Shown one piece after another: positions 36,745-45,627 of a stretch of DNA of 62,066 nt; the stretch's first letter is position 1, and every line of letters starts with the position of its first letter. Below the pieces are notes generated by a model, which was not told the origin of the DNA, searched no databases, and worked only from the letters and a program-made list of their open reading frames with translations. Source of the DNA: Actinomycetes bacterium (GTDB lineage Bacteria; Actinomycetota; Acidimicrobiia; Acidimicrobiales; Palsa-688). The translations under genes and the position numbers were made by a program. The stretch is from positions 1-62,066 of the forward strand of contig JAKCDU010000021.1 in NCBI GenBank assembly GCA_021838445.1. Direction: 5' to 3'.

Positions 36745-37704
36745 TCAGGCCCCCGAACCTGTGAACAGGATGTTCAGCGGCGCGGCTGTGCTCGGTAACT
36801 TCACCGAGGAGCCGTTGGCCTCGATGTGGACCCCCGGAGGGAAACCGATACGTATCCACACATCCGTAGCCTGGAAGGCTTTCACCGTCCCCTGGGTCAG
36901 CACCCCTTGGTACATAAGAGGTCCCGAAGCCGAGCTCGACCGCAGCTCCACCCAACAGCCGGCGGTGGCCGACACCGACAGGCTCACGACTCGGGCGCCG
37001 ACGGTGTAGTCGACCTGTGAGGGGTTCGAGCCGAGCGGCACCAGGACCGCCGGTAACGTCGTGGCCGGAGCGCTGAGCGGTGCCGCGACCCTGGCCGGCG
37101 GGTGGGCCGTGGGGGAGATGGGCCGCAGCGGTGACGGCGGCCGCGACGACGGTGCGGCGCTCAGCATCACGACGGTGACGGCGGCGGCGGCGACGACGGC
37201 CGCACCCGCGGCGGCCGTCGCCGGCAAGCCCAGGCGGCGACGGGCGGACATCCGTGACGGTCCGTGGGCCTTGGCGTGGCGGGGGGAGCGCCCGCCGACG
37301 GGGGGCTCCGCTCGGGCGTCGGCATCGAGACCACAGAAGCCGGGCGGGTCATCGCCCACCTGTCCCGTCTCGACCTGACGGGCCCGGGCGGTCTGCCCGG
37401 TCGCGGGCGAGGGATGGCCGCCCAAGGCACGGCTGGTCCGGGGACCTGAGCCAGCAGGGCGGTCCGCCCCGACTGCTGCGTCGAAGACGGCGCGGCGGTC
37501 GCCTCCGAGCTGGGGCCAGGGGCCCCGGGCGTCGCCCCCGCAGCCGCGTTCGAGCACTCGGACATGGGGTATGGGGCCGCCGTCGGTGGCTATCGGCGAC
37601 TCCCTGTCGGGGGTAGCCAGGTGCTGAAGGCGTTCGAGCACGTCGCGGTGAGCTTCGAGGGAGCGCTCGTCACCGCCGAACCAGCGAAGCCATCGGGCGG
37701 CCAC
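36745..37704 (-). CDS. Membrane protein with C-terminal DUF4115/RodZ-like domain
   Basis: A 319-residue product with an N-terminal short helical segment, a long low-complexity stretch (about 40-150), one membrane helix (about 160-182) and a C-terminal beta domain. The C-terminal domain (CWVELRSSS ... VKAFQATDVWIRIGFPPGVHIEANG) has the DUF4115 pattern found at the C terminus of RodZ. The helix-turn-helix of RodZ is missing. GTG start 4 bp after the DUF4388 gene. Confidence 0.75.
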   Translation of the reverse strand: MAARWLRWFGGDERSLEAHRDVLERLQHLATPDRESPIATDGGPIPHVRVLERGCGGDARGPWPQLGGDRRAVFDAAVGADRPAGSGPRTSRALGGHPSPATGQTARARQVETGQVGDDPPGFCGLDADARAEPPVGGRSPRHAKAHGPSRMSARRRLGLPATAAAGAAVVAAAAVTVVMLSAAPSSRPPSPLRPISPTAHPPARVAAPLSAPATTLPAVLVPLGSNPSQVDYTVGARVVSLSVSATAGCWVELRSSSASGPLMYQGVLTQGTVKAFQATDVWIRIGFPPGVHIEANGSSVKLPSTAAPLNILFTGSGA

Positions 37705-37708
37705 GCCG

Positions 37709-38653
37709 TCACCACCATCGAGGTCGCAGATAACCCCGCCGCTCGGATGCGTGACCTAGCCCGACCGTCGACGGCCTGGTCGTCAGGACCGGTGGCGCTG
37801 CGGCCCGCTGGTCCAAAGGCGCGTCTGATCCCCCCGCCCCCTCCAGCGCGGCGGGGGGTGGAGGCGGCTCCGGCCGAGCGGGGATATCGCCGGTCGGCCT
37901 TTGCGGAGGGCCCGCCGCCGACACCCCGTCGGTGGACTGTTCGGCTTCGCCGATCTCAGCGGTGGGTGGATCGTCGAAGATCAGGTCGTCGGCCACGAAC
38001 ACCGGTATGTGCTGGCCGCTCTCGGGGCGGTCCAAGCGTACCTTGGGCAGGTTCTTGACCCGCCCCTTCGGATGCTGCATCTCCACCGCACCCTGCTCGA
38101 TGAGGGCCTGTAGGACCTCGCAGAAGTCGAGGACCTCGAGCTCCAGTCGTCGGGCCAGGCCGACCACGTTCCGTCGGCCGTCGATGGCTACCAGGACCTT
38201 CCAGGCTTCGTCGTCGACGGTGATCTCGTTGCCCAGGCTCTCGGCCAGTCGGGGGACCGCTTCCAACGATCGGATGATGGGCTCCAGTCGGCGCCACCGC
38301 TCGAGGCGGTTCCGGGCCGCGTCCAGCGCCTCCTGCAGATCGCAGCGTTCGTCCGGCAGGGGTTCCACTTCTTCCTGGGCGACGAACTCGAAGCTTCCCC
38401 GGGCCGATTTGAGAGCGTCGAAACAGATGTCCTCGAGCAGGCTCCTGCCCTTGGTCTTCAGCTCCAGGGTGTTCATGCCCGTCACCTCGGCCATCACCGA
38501 CTGGCCGGCACCCAGCCAGATACTGGCCAGCACCGTCTCTGTGCGTACCTGCAGGCGCCCCGTGCTGCTTTTGCGGATGAGCAGGTCGACCAGTTCGGCG
38601 AAGTCGAGGACATCGAAGGTTCCAGCCAGTGGCACGTCCGTCTCGCATTTCAT
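37709..38653 (-). CDS. DUF4388 (PatA N-terminal-like) protein
   Basis: A 314-residue protein. An N-terminal DUF4388-like domain (LAGTFDVLDFAELVDLLIRKSSTGRLQV) is followed by a helical middle and a winged-helix-like segment (RRNVVGLARRLELEVLDFCEVLQALIEQGAV), then a Pro-rich tail. DUF4388 proteins occur in gliding/polarity and signalling systems. A TTG start at 38758 would add 35 residues; the ATG at 38653 begins just before the domain. It is paired with the DUF4115 gene. Confidence 0.8.
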   Translation of the reverse strand: MKCETDVPLAGTFDVLDFAELVDLLIRKSSTGRLQVRTETVLASIWLGAGQSVMAEVTGMNTLELKTKGRSLLEDICFDALKSARGSFEFVAQEEVEPLPDERCDLQEALDAARNRLERWRRLEPIIRSLEAVPRLAESLGNEITVDDEAWKVLVAIDGRRNVVGLARRLELEVLDFCEVLQALIEQGAVEMQHPKGRVKNLPKVRLDRPESGQHIPVFVADDLIFDDPPTAEIGEAEQSTDGVSAAGPPQRPTGDIPARPEPPPPPAALEGAGGSDAPLDQRAAAPPVLTTRPSTVGLGHASERRGYLRPRWW

Positions 38654-38936
38654 TCGGAAGCGGTCATCCGGCCGAAGCCGTTCGGCGCGGCCGATCACAT
38701 CCCGAGTCTCGCGTTGCTCGGAGGGAATCAGTACGCGGTCGACGAGAATCTTCCCCAAGGCGGCGGGAGGAAACCGCGCCCCGGACCCCGGACCCCGGAC
38801 GGCGGGGCGCGCACAGCGGGTCCTCTTGCGGTCGCCGCGGTCACGCCCGGGTGTCGCTTGTGCTCAGCTGGGGGTCAGCAGCAGCGATCCTCACAGGGCG
38901 TCACCTTGGGCCCGTCGAGGAGGAATGGAGGGTGCA

Positions 38937-40325
38937 ATGGCAGGGGTTCACCACAGGCGCCGACATGGCGGTCGTGCGACGGCGAGCCGGGCATCGGGGC
39001 TCGAGGTGCAGCTGCCCGTCTCGGAGCTGCCAGCCCGAGGAGTGGGCGGGGACGAGGCCTACGACCTGATCAGCAGCGAGCTCCTCCTCGACGGCAGCGC
39101 CCGTCTCAACCTGGCGACCTTCGTCACCACGTCGATGCCCGAACGGGCGGCCCGCCTCATGGCCGAGACAGCCGACAAGAACATGATCGATAAGGACGAG
39201 TACCCTCAGACCGCCGAGATCGAGCGGCGTTGCGTCGACATCATCGCCAACCTGTGGCACGCCCCCGCCGGGGAGGAGGCCACCGGCTGCTCCACCACCG
39301 GATCGAGCGAAGCGGTGATGCTGGGCGCCCTGGCCCTCAAGTGGCGCTGGCGGGCCCGTCGACGGGCCGCCGGTCAGTCCACCGACCGACCCAACCTGGT
39401 CATGGGGGCCAACGTCCAGGTGTGCTGGGAGAAGTTCTGCCGCTACTGGGACGTCGAAGCTCGCCTGGTTCCCGTCGAGGGTGACACGCTGCACCTGACC
39501 GCCGAACGGGCCGTGCAGTACTGCGACGAGAACACCATCGGCGTCGCCGCCATCCTCGGTTCCACCTTCGACGGTAGCTACGAACCGGTGAGAGCCATCG
39601 CCGCGGCGCTCGACGACCTGGAGGCGCGCACCGGACTGGACGTCCCCATCCACGTGGACGCCGCCTCGGGCGGGTTCGTGGCCCCGTTCGTCCAGCCCGA
39701 CCTGGAATGGGACTTCCGGCTCCCCCGGGTGGCGTCGATCAACGCCTCGGGCCACAAGTACGGCTTGGTCTATCCCGGCGTGGGCTGGGCTGTCTGGAGG
39801 GACCGGGACGCCCTCCCCGAGGATCTGGTCTTCGACGTCGACTACTTGGGAGGTCACATGCCGACCTTCTCGCTCAACTTCTCGAGGCCGGGCAGCGAGG
39901 TGGTCGCGCAGTACTACATGTTCACGAGCCTCGGCTTCGAGGGCTACCGCAACCTGCAGCAGCACTCGTCTGCGATAGCCCAGCACCTGGCCGCTGGGGT
40001 GGCCGACATCGGCCCCTACCGGCTGATCAGCTCGGGCCGGGAGCTGCCGGTGCTGGCCTTCGCCCTCGACCCGGGGGTCGACCACTACACCGTCTTCGAT
40101 GTGTCGGACCGCCTGCGAGAGCGCGGCTGGCTGGTCCCGGCCTACAGCTACCCCCCCAACCGGGAGGATCTGTCGGTACTACGGATAGTCGTACGGGCCG
40201 GAATGACCTTCGACATGGCCGACCAACTGCTCGCCGACCTGCGCTCCAAGACCGATGATCTCGGGAGACTGGATCGTCGCCTTCCCGAGACCCTCGCCGG
40301 CGGGGTCAGGGCCTTTCGTCACTGA
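38937..40325 (+). CDS. gad: Glutamate decarboxylase
   Basis: A 462-residue PLP enzyme converting glutamate to GABA, normally for acid resistance. It has TADKNMIDKDEYPQTAEIE, TGCSTTGSSEAVMLG, HVDAASGGF and the PLP lysine in ASGHKYG. The ATG at 38937 has GGAGGG five bases upstream and is preferred to the ATG at 38925. No glutamate/GABA antiporter gene is nearby. Confidence 0.95.
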   Translation: MAGVHHRRRHGGRATASRASGLEVQLPVSELPARGVGGDEAYDLISSELLLDGSARLNLATFVTTSMPERAARLMAETADKNMIDKDEYPQTAEIERRCVDIIANLWHAPAGEEATGCSTTGSSEAVMLGALALKWRWRARRRAAGQSTDRPNLVMGANVQVCWEKFCRYWDVEARLVPVEGDTLHLTAERAVQYCDENTIGVAAILGSTFDGSYEPVRAIAAALDDLEARTGLDVPIHVDAASGGFVAPFVQPDLEWDFRLPRVASINASGHKYGLVYPGVGWAVWRDRDALPEDLVFDVDYLGGHMPTFSLNFSRPGSEVVAQYYMFTSLGFEGYRNLQQHSSAIAQHLAAGVADIGPYRLISSGRELPVLAFALDPGVDHYTVFDVSDRLRERGWLVPAYSYPPNREDLSVLRIVVRAGMTFDMADQLLADLRSKTDDLGRLDRRLPETLAGGVRAFRH

Positions 40326-40362
40326 TACCGACCGAAGCGGATCCAACGAATCCTCACCGGGA

Positions 40363-40378
40363 ATACCCCCTGGGGTAT
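40363..40378. promoter_or_regulatory. CsoR/CstR-type operator upstream of the SOD gene
   Basis: ATACCCCCTGGGGTAT is a perfect 7+2+7 inverted repeat, the classic shape of CsoR-family (copper, persulfide) operators. TATATATG follows directly and may be the -10 region, so a bound repressor would block the SOD-OsmC promoter. No CsoR gene lies in the window. Confidence 0.65.
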
Positions 40379-40434
40379 ATATGTTCCGAACGGGAGAGGC
40401 GGTGAGTTCAGCCGCCGAACCAGTGGAGTTACCA

Positions 40435-41052
40435 ATGCCCTACGTACTGCCCGACCTTCCCTACGATTACAGCGCGCTGGAGCCCTACTACCGGGCCGAG
40501 AGCCTCGAAATCCACCACTCGAAGCATCATGGGGCTTATGTGGCGGGGGCCAATGCCGCCCACGCGGCGCTCCAGGAGGCTCGCCAGGCCGACGATTTCA
40601 CCAGTTTGATCGGGCTGGAGAAATCGCTGGCCTTCAATGTCTCGGGTCACCTCCTGCACTCGATGTTCTGGAAGAACCTCTCTCCCGACGGCGGCGGTCG
40701 GCCCGAGGGCGACCTGGCCGCGGCCATAAACGACTCGTTCGGGTCGTTCGAATCGTTTCGGTCCCATCTCACCGAGGCGGCCGTGACCGTCCCGGGCAGC
40801 GGCTGGGGGGCCTTGGCTCTCGAGCCCCGGGCCGGGCGGCTGGTCGTCGAGCAGATATACAACCACCAGGACAATCTCGCCCACGGGGCCGTGCCTCTTC
40901 TCGTGTTCGATGTCTGGGAGCACGCCTACTACCTGCAGTACCGCAACAATCGGGCCGATTTCGTGGGCTCGCTCTGGAACCTGGTCCACTGGGCCGACGT
41001 CGAATCGCGCCTGGCCATCGCCGAGGGCATAGCGGTGGAGGTCCACTCGTGA
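40435..41052 (+). CDS. Fe/Mn superoxide dismutase
   Basis: A 205-residue SOD. Metal ligands are visible in IHHSKHHGAYV, HLLHSMFW and the Asp/His of VFDVWEHAYYLQY. The ATG at 40435 (MPYVLPDLPYDYSALEP) has GGAG eight bases upstream and matches the family start. Metal specificity is not certain from sequence. Overlaps the OsmC-like gene. Confidence 0.96.
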   Translation: MPYVLPDLPYDYSALEPYYRAESLEIHHSKHHGAYVAGANAAHAALQEARQADDFTSLIGLEKSLAFNVSGHLLHSMFWKNLSPDGGGRPEGDLAAAINDSFGSFESFRSHLTEAAVTVPGSGWGALALEPRAGRLVVEQIYNHQDNLAHGAVPLLVFDVWEHAYYLQYRNNRADFVGSLWNLVHWADVESRLAIAEGIAVEVHS

Positions 41053-41570
41053 CCGCACCCGTGCCCCCGTCGGCACATCCCTTACCGGACGGTGGCGGCG
41101 GGCCCGACGCGGGCCCGGACGCGGGGGGATTCGAGGTCCGACTCGAGCAGCAGGACCTGTACCGATTCCTGGCCCTGTTCGACCAGGAGGGAGTCGAGCC
41201 GCTCACCATCGACGAGCCGGCGCCTCTCGGTGAGGGCGCCGGACCCAACGCCTCACGCTTGCTGGCCACCGCAGTGGGGCACTGTCTGAGCGCCAGCGCC
41301 CTGTTCTGCCTGAGCAAAGCTCGGATCCCCGTGCACGGGGTCCGCACCACCGTTACCGGTGAGTACGAGCGCAACGAGCGTGGCCGCCTGAGGATCGGTG
41401 GCCTGAAGGTGCACGTCCAGTTGGACGTCGACGACGCCGACCGGCCCCGGATGAGCCGCTGCATGAGCCTCTTCGAGGATTTCTGTGTGGTCACCGCCAG
41501 CGTCAGGGACGGAGTCGAGGTCGACGTAGAGGTCGGCACCGGGGCCTCGCCGGGCGACCTGGACGGCTGA
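41049..41570 (+). CDS. OsmC-like protein
   Basis: A 173-residue protein with the OsmC pattern. The first Cys is in VGHCLSASALFCLSK and the second in FEDFCVVTASVRDGV, as in organic hydroperoxide reductases, though the sequence is divergent. The first 30 residues are Pro/Gly-rich and extra. GTGA overlap with the SOD gene indicates an oxidative or persulfide stress operon. Confidence 0.85.
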   Translation: MTAPVPPSAHPLPDGGGGPDAGPDAGGFEVRLEQQDLYRFLALFDQEGVEPLTIDEPAPLGEGAGPNASRLLATAVGHCLSASALFCLSKARIPVHGVRTTVTGEYERNERGRLRIGGLKVHVQLDVDDADRPRMSRCMSLFEDFCVVTASVRDGVEVDVEVGTGASPGDLDG

Positions 41571-41635
41571 GGTCCGAAGTCCGAACGGCCTGTGACCCTC
41601 CCCGGTCCGGCCGGGACGGCCGCTCGGGACGACAG

Positions 41636-42076
41636 CTAAGACGCGGCAGTGGTGCGGATCCGGGTCGCCGGTACCCCGTTGGCCAGGTCCATGATGTCTC
41701 CCGGGTCGCCGGTCACGACCAGGCCGCCGCCGGAGGCGACGCAGACCCCCACGACGTGAGCGTCGACAATCCGCTCGCTGCCCACCTTCGCGGCTTCCAG
41801 GATCGCCCCGACCTGACGGGCCAGGTCGAAGGTCGTGTCCACCAGGCGTAGGGCCGGGCGCTCTGCCTTGGTCCGGTCGTGCCGTCCCACAGCGGCCTCG
41901 AGGGAGGCCGTGCGAGCTCTACCCCGGGCTATTTCCGCACACACCAGTGTGGGGGCGACGACGTCGCGACCTCGACGGTGTGCTTCGGCGAGCAGGGCCC
42001 GGAACCGGTCGGGTGGCCTGGGCGCCGACAGGGCTTCGAGGCCCGCCGCGTCGAGCACCAGCGGAGCTCCGCTCAC
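41636..42076 (-). CDS. PIN-domain toxin (VapC-like)
   Basis: A 146-residue PIN domain RNase. The acidic residues lie in PLVLDAAGLEAL, VCAEIARG, IVDAHVVG and VVTGDPGDI. GTG start overlapping the antitoxin stop as GTGA. Target RNA unknown. Confidence 0.85.
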   Translation of the reverse strand: MSGAPLVLDAAGLEALSAPRPPDRFRALLAEAHRRGRDVVAPTLVCAEIARGRARTASLEAAVGRHDRTKAERPALRLVDTTFDLARQVGAILEAAKVGSERIVDAHVVGVCVASGGGLVVTGDPGDIMDLANGVPATRIRTTAAS

Positions 42077-42366
42077 GCTGCGCCGCGGCGCCGGCGAGTC
42101 CCCCCGCTCGGTGGGGTGGCCTGGTCGGCGGAGGCGTCGAGGTCGTCGAACGCGGCCACGGCGGCCACAAGGAGGTGATCGGGCACCGGCCCGAACGCTC
42201 CGTCCCAGGTGGCGATCAGATGGCCGAGAGCGGCGGAACGGGCCCGGCGGTCCACTTCTGCCGCCAGGGCAACGTTTACAACGGCAGAGAGTGACTCAGC
42301 TCCGAGGGTCTGGACGGCTTCAACGAGCGTCTCGTCCACCGTAACCGTTATCTTTCTTTTTGCCAT
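42073..42366 (-). CDS. Ribbon-helix-helix antitoxin (VapB-like)
   Basis: A 97-residue protein with an N-terminal RHH (KITVTVDETLVEAVQTLG, ESLSAVVNVALAAEVDRR) and a longer C-terminal toxin-binding part. The first codons and upstream sequence are AT-rich (TATAAAAGTATG) and lack an SD, so the message may be leaderless. The base-composition change suggests acquisition by transfer. Pairs with the PIN toxin downstream. Confidence 0.85.
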   Translation of the reverse strand: MAKRKITVTVDETLVEAVQTLGAESLSAVVNVALAAEVDRRARSAALGHLIATWDGAFGPVPDHLLVAAVAAFDDLDASADQATPPSGGTRRRRGAA

Positions 42367-42515
42367 ACTTTTATACTACTCCGGCACCGGCTCTCGATTT
42401 CGTGCAGCGGCCACCGCGTCTTGGGCCGGTGTCGCGGTCGAGATACCCCTCTACGGGCAGCGGGTCCTCAGGAGGTGGGGTGTGGCCTCGATGGGGGACC
42501 GGTAGCTTGGGTTTC

Positions 42516-42971
42516 GTGCCCGCCCCTGCCGCTCGCTCCCTGGGTGACGTCTACCGGCAGATTCCGGTGGTCGAGTGCCGGGGTCACTGCGTCGAGTCGT
42601 GCGGGCCCATCTCCATGACCGTCGACGAGGCGGCCAGACTACGGGGCCGGGGCGTGGACATTCCGCCGCTGCTCGATGCGGTGGCCGCCATCGACCGTGG
42701 CGAGGATTACTACTGCCCGGCTCTCGAGGACGGCCGGTGCCGGGTCTATGAGGACCGGCCCACCATCTGCCGGCTGTGGGGCGCCACGGAGTCCATGCGC
42801 TGCCCGCACGGATGCACTCCCGAGGGGGCCCTGTCACAGGCCGAGAGCCACCGGCTCCTGCGCCTCGCCGCCGAGCTGGGAGGTGGCATGGTGGACCGCT
42901 TCGACGGGTCCTCAGAGGCACGGCAGGATGTCGCGGCCGGGACCGACAGCCCCGCCACCGGAGTGGATTGA
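42516..42971 (+). CDS. YkgJ-family Cys-cluster protein
   Basis: A 151-residue protein with CRGHCVESCGP, YYCPALEDGRCRVYEDRPTICRLWG and RCPHGC, the Cys pattern of the YkgJ/CxxCxxCC zinc- or iron-chelating family. The GTG at 42516 is taken because the longer frame begins inside the vapB promoter. Function unknown. Confidence 0.85.
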   Translation: MPAPAARSLGDVYRQIPVVECRGHCVESCGPISMTVDEAARLRGRGVDIPPLLDAVAAIDRGEDYYCPALEDGRCRVYEDRPTICRLWGATESMRCPHGCTPEGALSQAESHRLLRLAAELGGGMVDRFDGSSEARQDVAAGTDSPATGVD

Positions 42972-43266
42972 CGGTGGCGCGTGGCTGACGAGATGGGATC
43001 GTTCAGGATGCTCGCCGGTGCCTGGTTGCTGTGGACGCTCAGTAGGCTGCTACCCAGAAGTGTCGACGACGCGACGGCTGTCGGTCCCGTCCGAGTCCGG
43101 TCCGGCCCGGGTGCGGCCGGCTTCGGTCTGCGACGGGCCCCACGGGGCCGGGTGTGGCTCCGGCCGACAGTCGGGCGAGAGGAGCGCCGAGCATCATGAG
43201 CTTTACCGCCAAGCCGGGTCGGACCCGGTCCGCAGCCGGTCGTTGCGGGGCCCGTCGGGGTGAGCC

Positions 43267-44526
43267 GTGACCGACTCGAAGACCTCCCGAAGCGACACCC
43301 CGGCATCGGAGGCGAGCGGAACCGAGCCTTCTCGGTCCACCCGCCGGGGACTGCGCTTCGCCGGCCTCGGCGTGGTGCTGGCGGCCGCGCTGGTCGCGGT
43401 GCTTCTTTCGGTCCACGGCGGTTCCGGGGCCGCCCCGAGTTCGGCCACGGCGTCTGGGACCCTCCCTGGGATATCCCCGTCTACGGCCGCTCTCCTGTCG
43501 CTGTCACCTCTGTCGGGCACCGGGGTGGTGGCCAAGGACTTCCACCTCACCGACCAGCGTGGCCAGCCGGTGTCGCTCGGCCATTTCCGGGGTAGTTCGG
43601 TCGTTCTGTCGTTCAACGACGACCGCTGCACCGATGTCTGCACCCTGTTGGCCGAGGACGTCGTGCGGGCCGACCAGTTCCTCGGGGCGGCCGGTCGCAG
43701 CCACGTGGTGTTCCTGTCGGTCAACGTCAACCCCTTCTTCGCGACCCCCGCGTACACCAAGGAGTGGACCGACCAGAACGGGTTGGGCGCGGTGGGCAAC
43801 TGGTACTTCGCCACGGGGTCGGTGCCGACCCTGCAGGCGGTGTGGAAGGACTACGGGGTCTATGTGGGCACCGAGGCCAAGACGCAGTCGGTGACCCACG
43901 GCACGGTGATCGAGTACATCGACACCGAGGGCCGCATCCGGGCCGCCGGTGACTTCGGTCAGAACGCGGTGGACGTCGACCCCTACTCGCACGGTATGGC
44001 CCAGGCCGCGGTCGATCAGCTGCCCCCGGCGCAACGGACCGTGGTGGCCGGCCCGCAGGCACCCGCCGGCGGCGGGACAGGAGCTGGCCTCGGTCAGCAG
44101 GCTCCCCTCTTCGATCTGCCCGTCCTCGCTGATCCGGCCACCAAGCTGTCCCTGGTGGGCCAGCGGGGCCAGCCCGTGGTGCTCAACTTCTGGGCGTCCA
44201 CCTGTGTCAACTGCCGGACCGAGCTGAAGGCTTTCGCCCAGGTCGCGACCGAGGACCCGAGGATCCACTTCATCGGTGTGGACGTCGCCGACCCCTCGGC
44301 ATCGACGGCGACCTCGTTGCTGCGCTCGGCCGGGGCCGCCTACCCGACGGTGGTCGACTCGGGCGGCCAGACCGCCTCCCGCTACCAGGTCGCCGGCCTG
44401 CCCACCACCGTGTACATCGACGAGACGGGCAAGATCACCGTGGTCCACCCAGGGGCCATGACGGCCGAGCAACTCGTGTACACCCTCGGCCAGTTCTTCC
44501 CCAACTTCGTACCATCGGGGCCCTGA
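43267..44526 (+). CDS. SCO1/SenC - TlpA thioredoxin fusion protein
   Basis: A 419-residue secreted protein with one N-terminal anchor (about 30-50). The first thioredoxin fold (about 85-245) is SCO1-like with C121-x3-C125 and H211, the Cu-binding trio. The second (about 275-415) is TlpA/ResA-like with C313-x2-C316. The combination suggests copper insertion and thiol reduction for cytochrome oxidase assembly in a single chain. GTG start. Followed 2 bp later by a CtaG-like gene. Confidence 0.92.
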   Translation: MTDSKTSRSDTPASEASGTEPSRSTRRGLRFAGLGVVLAAALVAVLLSVHGGSGAAPSSATASGTLPGISPSTAALLSLSPLSGTGVVAKDFHLTDQRGQPVSLGHFRGSSVVLSFNDDRCTDVCTLLAEDVVRADQFLGAAGRSHVVFLSVNVNPFFATPAYTKEWTDQNGLGAVGNWYFATGSVPTLQAVWKDYGVYVGTEAKTQSVTHGTVIEYIDTEGRIRAAGDFGQNAVDVDPYSHGMAQAAVDQLPPAQRTVVAGPQAPAGGGTGAGLGQQAPLFDLPVLADPATKLSLVGQRGQPVVLNFWASTCVNCRTELKAFAQVATEDPRIHFIGVDVADPSASTATSLLRSAGAAYPTVVDSGGQTASRYQVAGLPTTVYIDETGKITVVHPGAMTAEQLVYTLGQFFPNFVPSGP

Positions 44527-44528
44527 GG

Positions 44529-45557
44529 GTGACGTCCCTCCCGTCTTCCCTGTGGCCCCATCTGGGCCTGCTGGCTGGATCTGACCCGACCAGCCCCAAT
44601 CTCCAGTGGCACGTCCTGCTCACCGACGTTCAGACCGACACCCTGGCGCTGGTGGCCGACGTCGTTCTGCTGGTCCTGCTCGGCCTGTACCTGACCGGGG
44701 TTCGCCGCCTGGCCCGCAAGGGCCGGTCCTGGTCGCGCTGGAACGGTGCGGCTTTCGTGGGGGGGCTGGTCGCGGTGTGGGTCGCCATCGGCTCGGGGCT
44801 GGCCGCCTACGACGAGATGAGCGTGGTGGCCCATGTCGTCCAGCACATCCTGCTGATGATGGTGGCCGCGCCCCTGCTGACTCTCGGTAAGCCCGTCACC
44901 TTGGCCAGCCAGGCGGCCAGCCGGGCCAACCAGGTGCGGATACTGAAGGTGGTGCACAGCTGGCCGGCTGCCGTGCTGACCTTCCCGGTGCTGACCTGGT
45001 TCCTCTACTTCGGGTCCATGTACACCTTCTTCTTGGACCGTGGGCTCTACCACTACAGCATCGACCACGTCCTGTTCCACGACGCCACCCACCTGTTCAT
45101 GATCTCCGTCGGCTTCCTCTACTGGCAGCCCGTGATCGGGGCCGACCCCACCCGGTGGCGGCTGTCGCACCCGGCCCGGCTCCTGTCGGTGTTCACCGGC
45201 ATGCCCTTCGAGGCCTTCCTCGGCATCTCGGTGTACATGTCCAAGACCCCCCTCGACCCCGTCAACACCCTGGCCAACACCCACGCCGGCGGCCAGACGT
45301 TCTGGATCCTCTCCATGACCGTCACCGGCGGGGCCATTGCGGTGCTGGCCCTCCAGTGGTACCGACAGATGGACCGCCAGACCCCAGCCGAGGACCGAAT
45401 GGCGGCCCGGGTGGCCACCGACTCCGAGGTCCGGGCCGCAGAGCTCGGGGTCCGGCCCGAGCGGGAAGGCTGGACCGTACCGCCGTGGCGGCTGGCCCAG
45501 CTCGAGGCCCAGGGGCGCCGCCGCGCCGTTGACCGCGGGAGCGAGCCGGGCCGGTAG
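44529..45557 (+). CDS. Cytochrome c oxidase assembly protein (caa3-type CtaG)
   Basis: A 342-residue polytopic membrane protein with about seven to eight helices. Histidine-rich segments (VVAHVVQHILLMM, LYHYSIDHVLFHDATHLFM) are typical of the caa3_CtaG family. GTG start 2 bp after the SCO1-TlpA gene, so the two form an oxidase-assembly unit. The oxidase genes themselves are not in the window. Confidence 0.92.
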   Translation: MTSLPSSLWPHLGLLAGSDPTSPNLQWHVLLTDVQTDTLALVADVVLLVLLGLYLTGVRRLARKGRSWSRWNGAAFVGGLVAVWVAIGSGLAAYDEMSVVAHVVQHILLMMVAAPLLTLGKPVTLASQAASRANQVRILKVVHSWPAAVLTFPVLTWFLYFGSMYTFFLDRGLYHYSIDHVLFHDATHLFMISVGFLYWQPVIGADPTRWRLSHPARLLSVFTGMPFEAFLGISVYMSKTPLDPVNTLANTHAGGQTFWILSMTVTGGAIAVLALQWYRQMDRQTPAEDRMAARVATDSEVRAAELGVRPEREGWTVPPWRLAQLEAQGRRRAVDRGSEPGR

Positions 45558-45587
45558 CGGTTCTTGGCCGGCGAGCATTTTCCTGGG

Positions 45588-45604
45588 TAGTCAGTAACTG
45601 ACTA
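45588..45604. promoter_or_regulatory. Inverted repeat before the binding-protein gene
   Basis: TAGTCAGTAACTGACTA is a perfect 7+3+7 inverted repeat, 23 bp before the start codon. It is likely an operator for the binding-protein gene; the regulator is unknown. Confidence 0.5.
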
Positions 45605-45627
45605 TTCCATGGGCTACCCTCGCCGTC

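Noticed and set aside
42981-43199. GTG-started 72-codon frame between the YkgJ and SCO1-TlpA genes
   Set aside because: No clear ribosome site or family pattern, and the second half is Arg/Gly/Pro-rich like shadow frames in this GC-rich DNA. It could still be a small gene.
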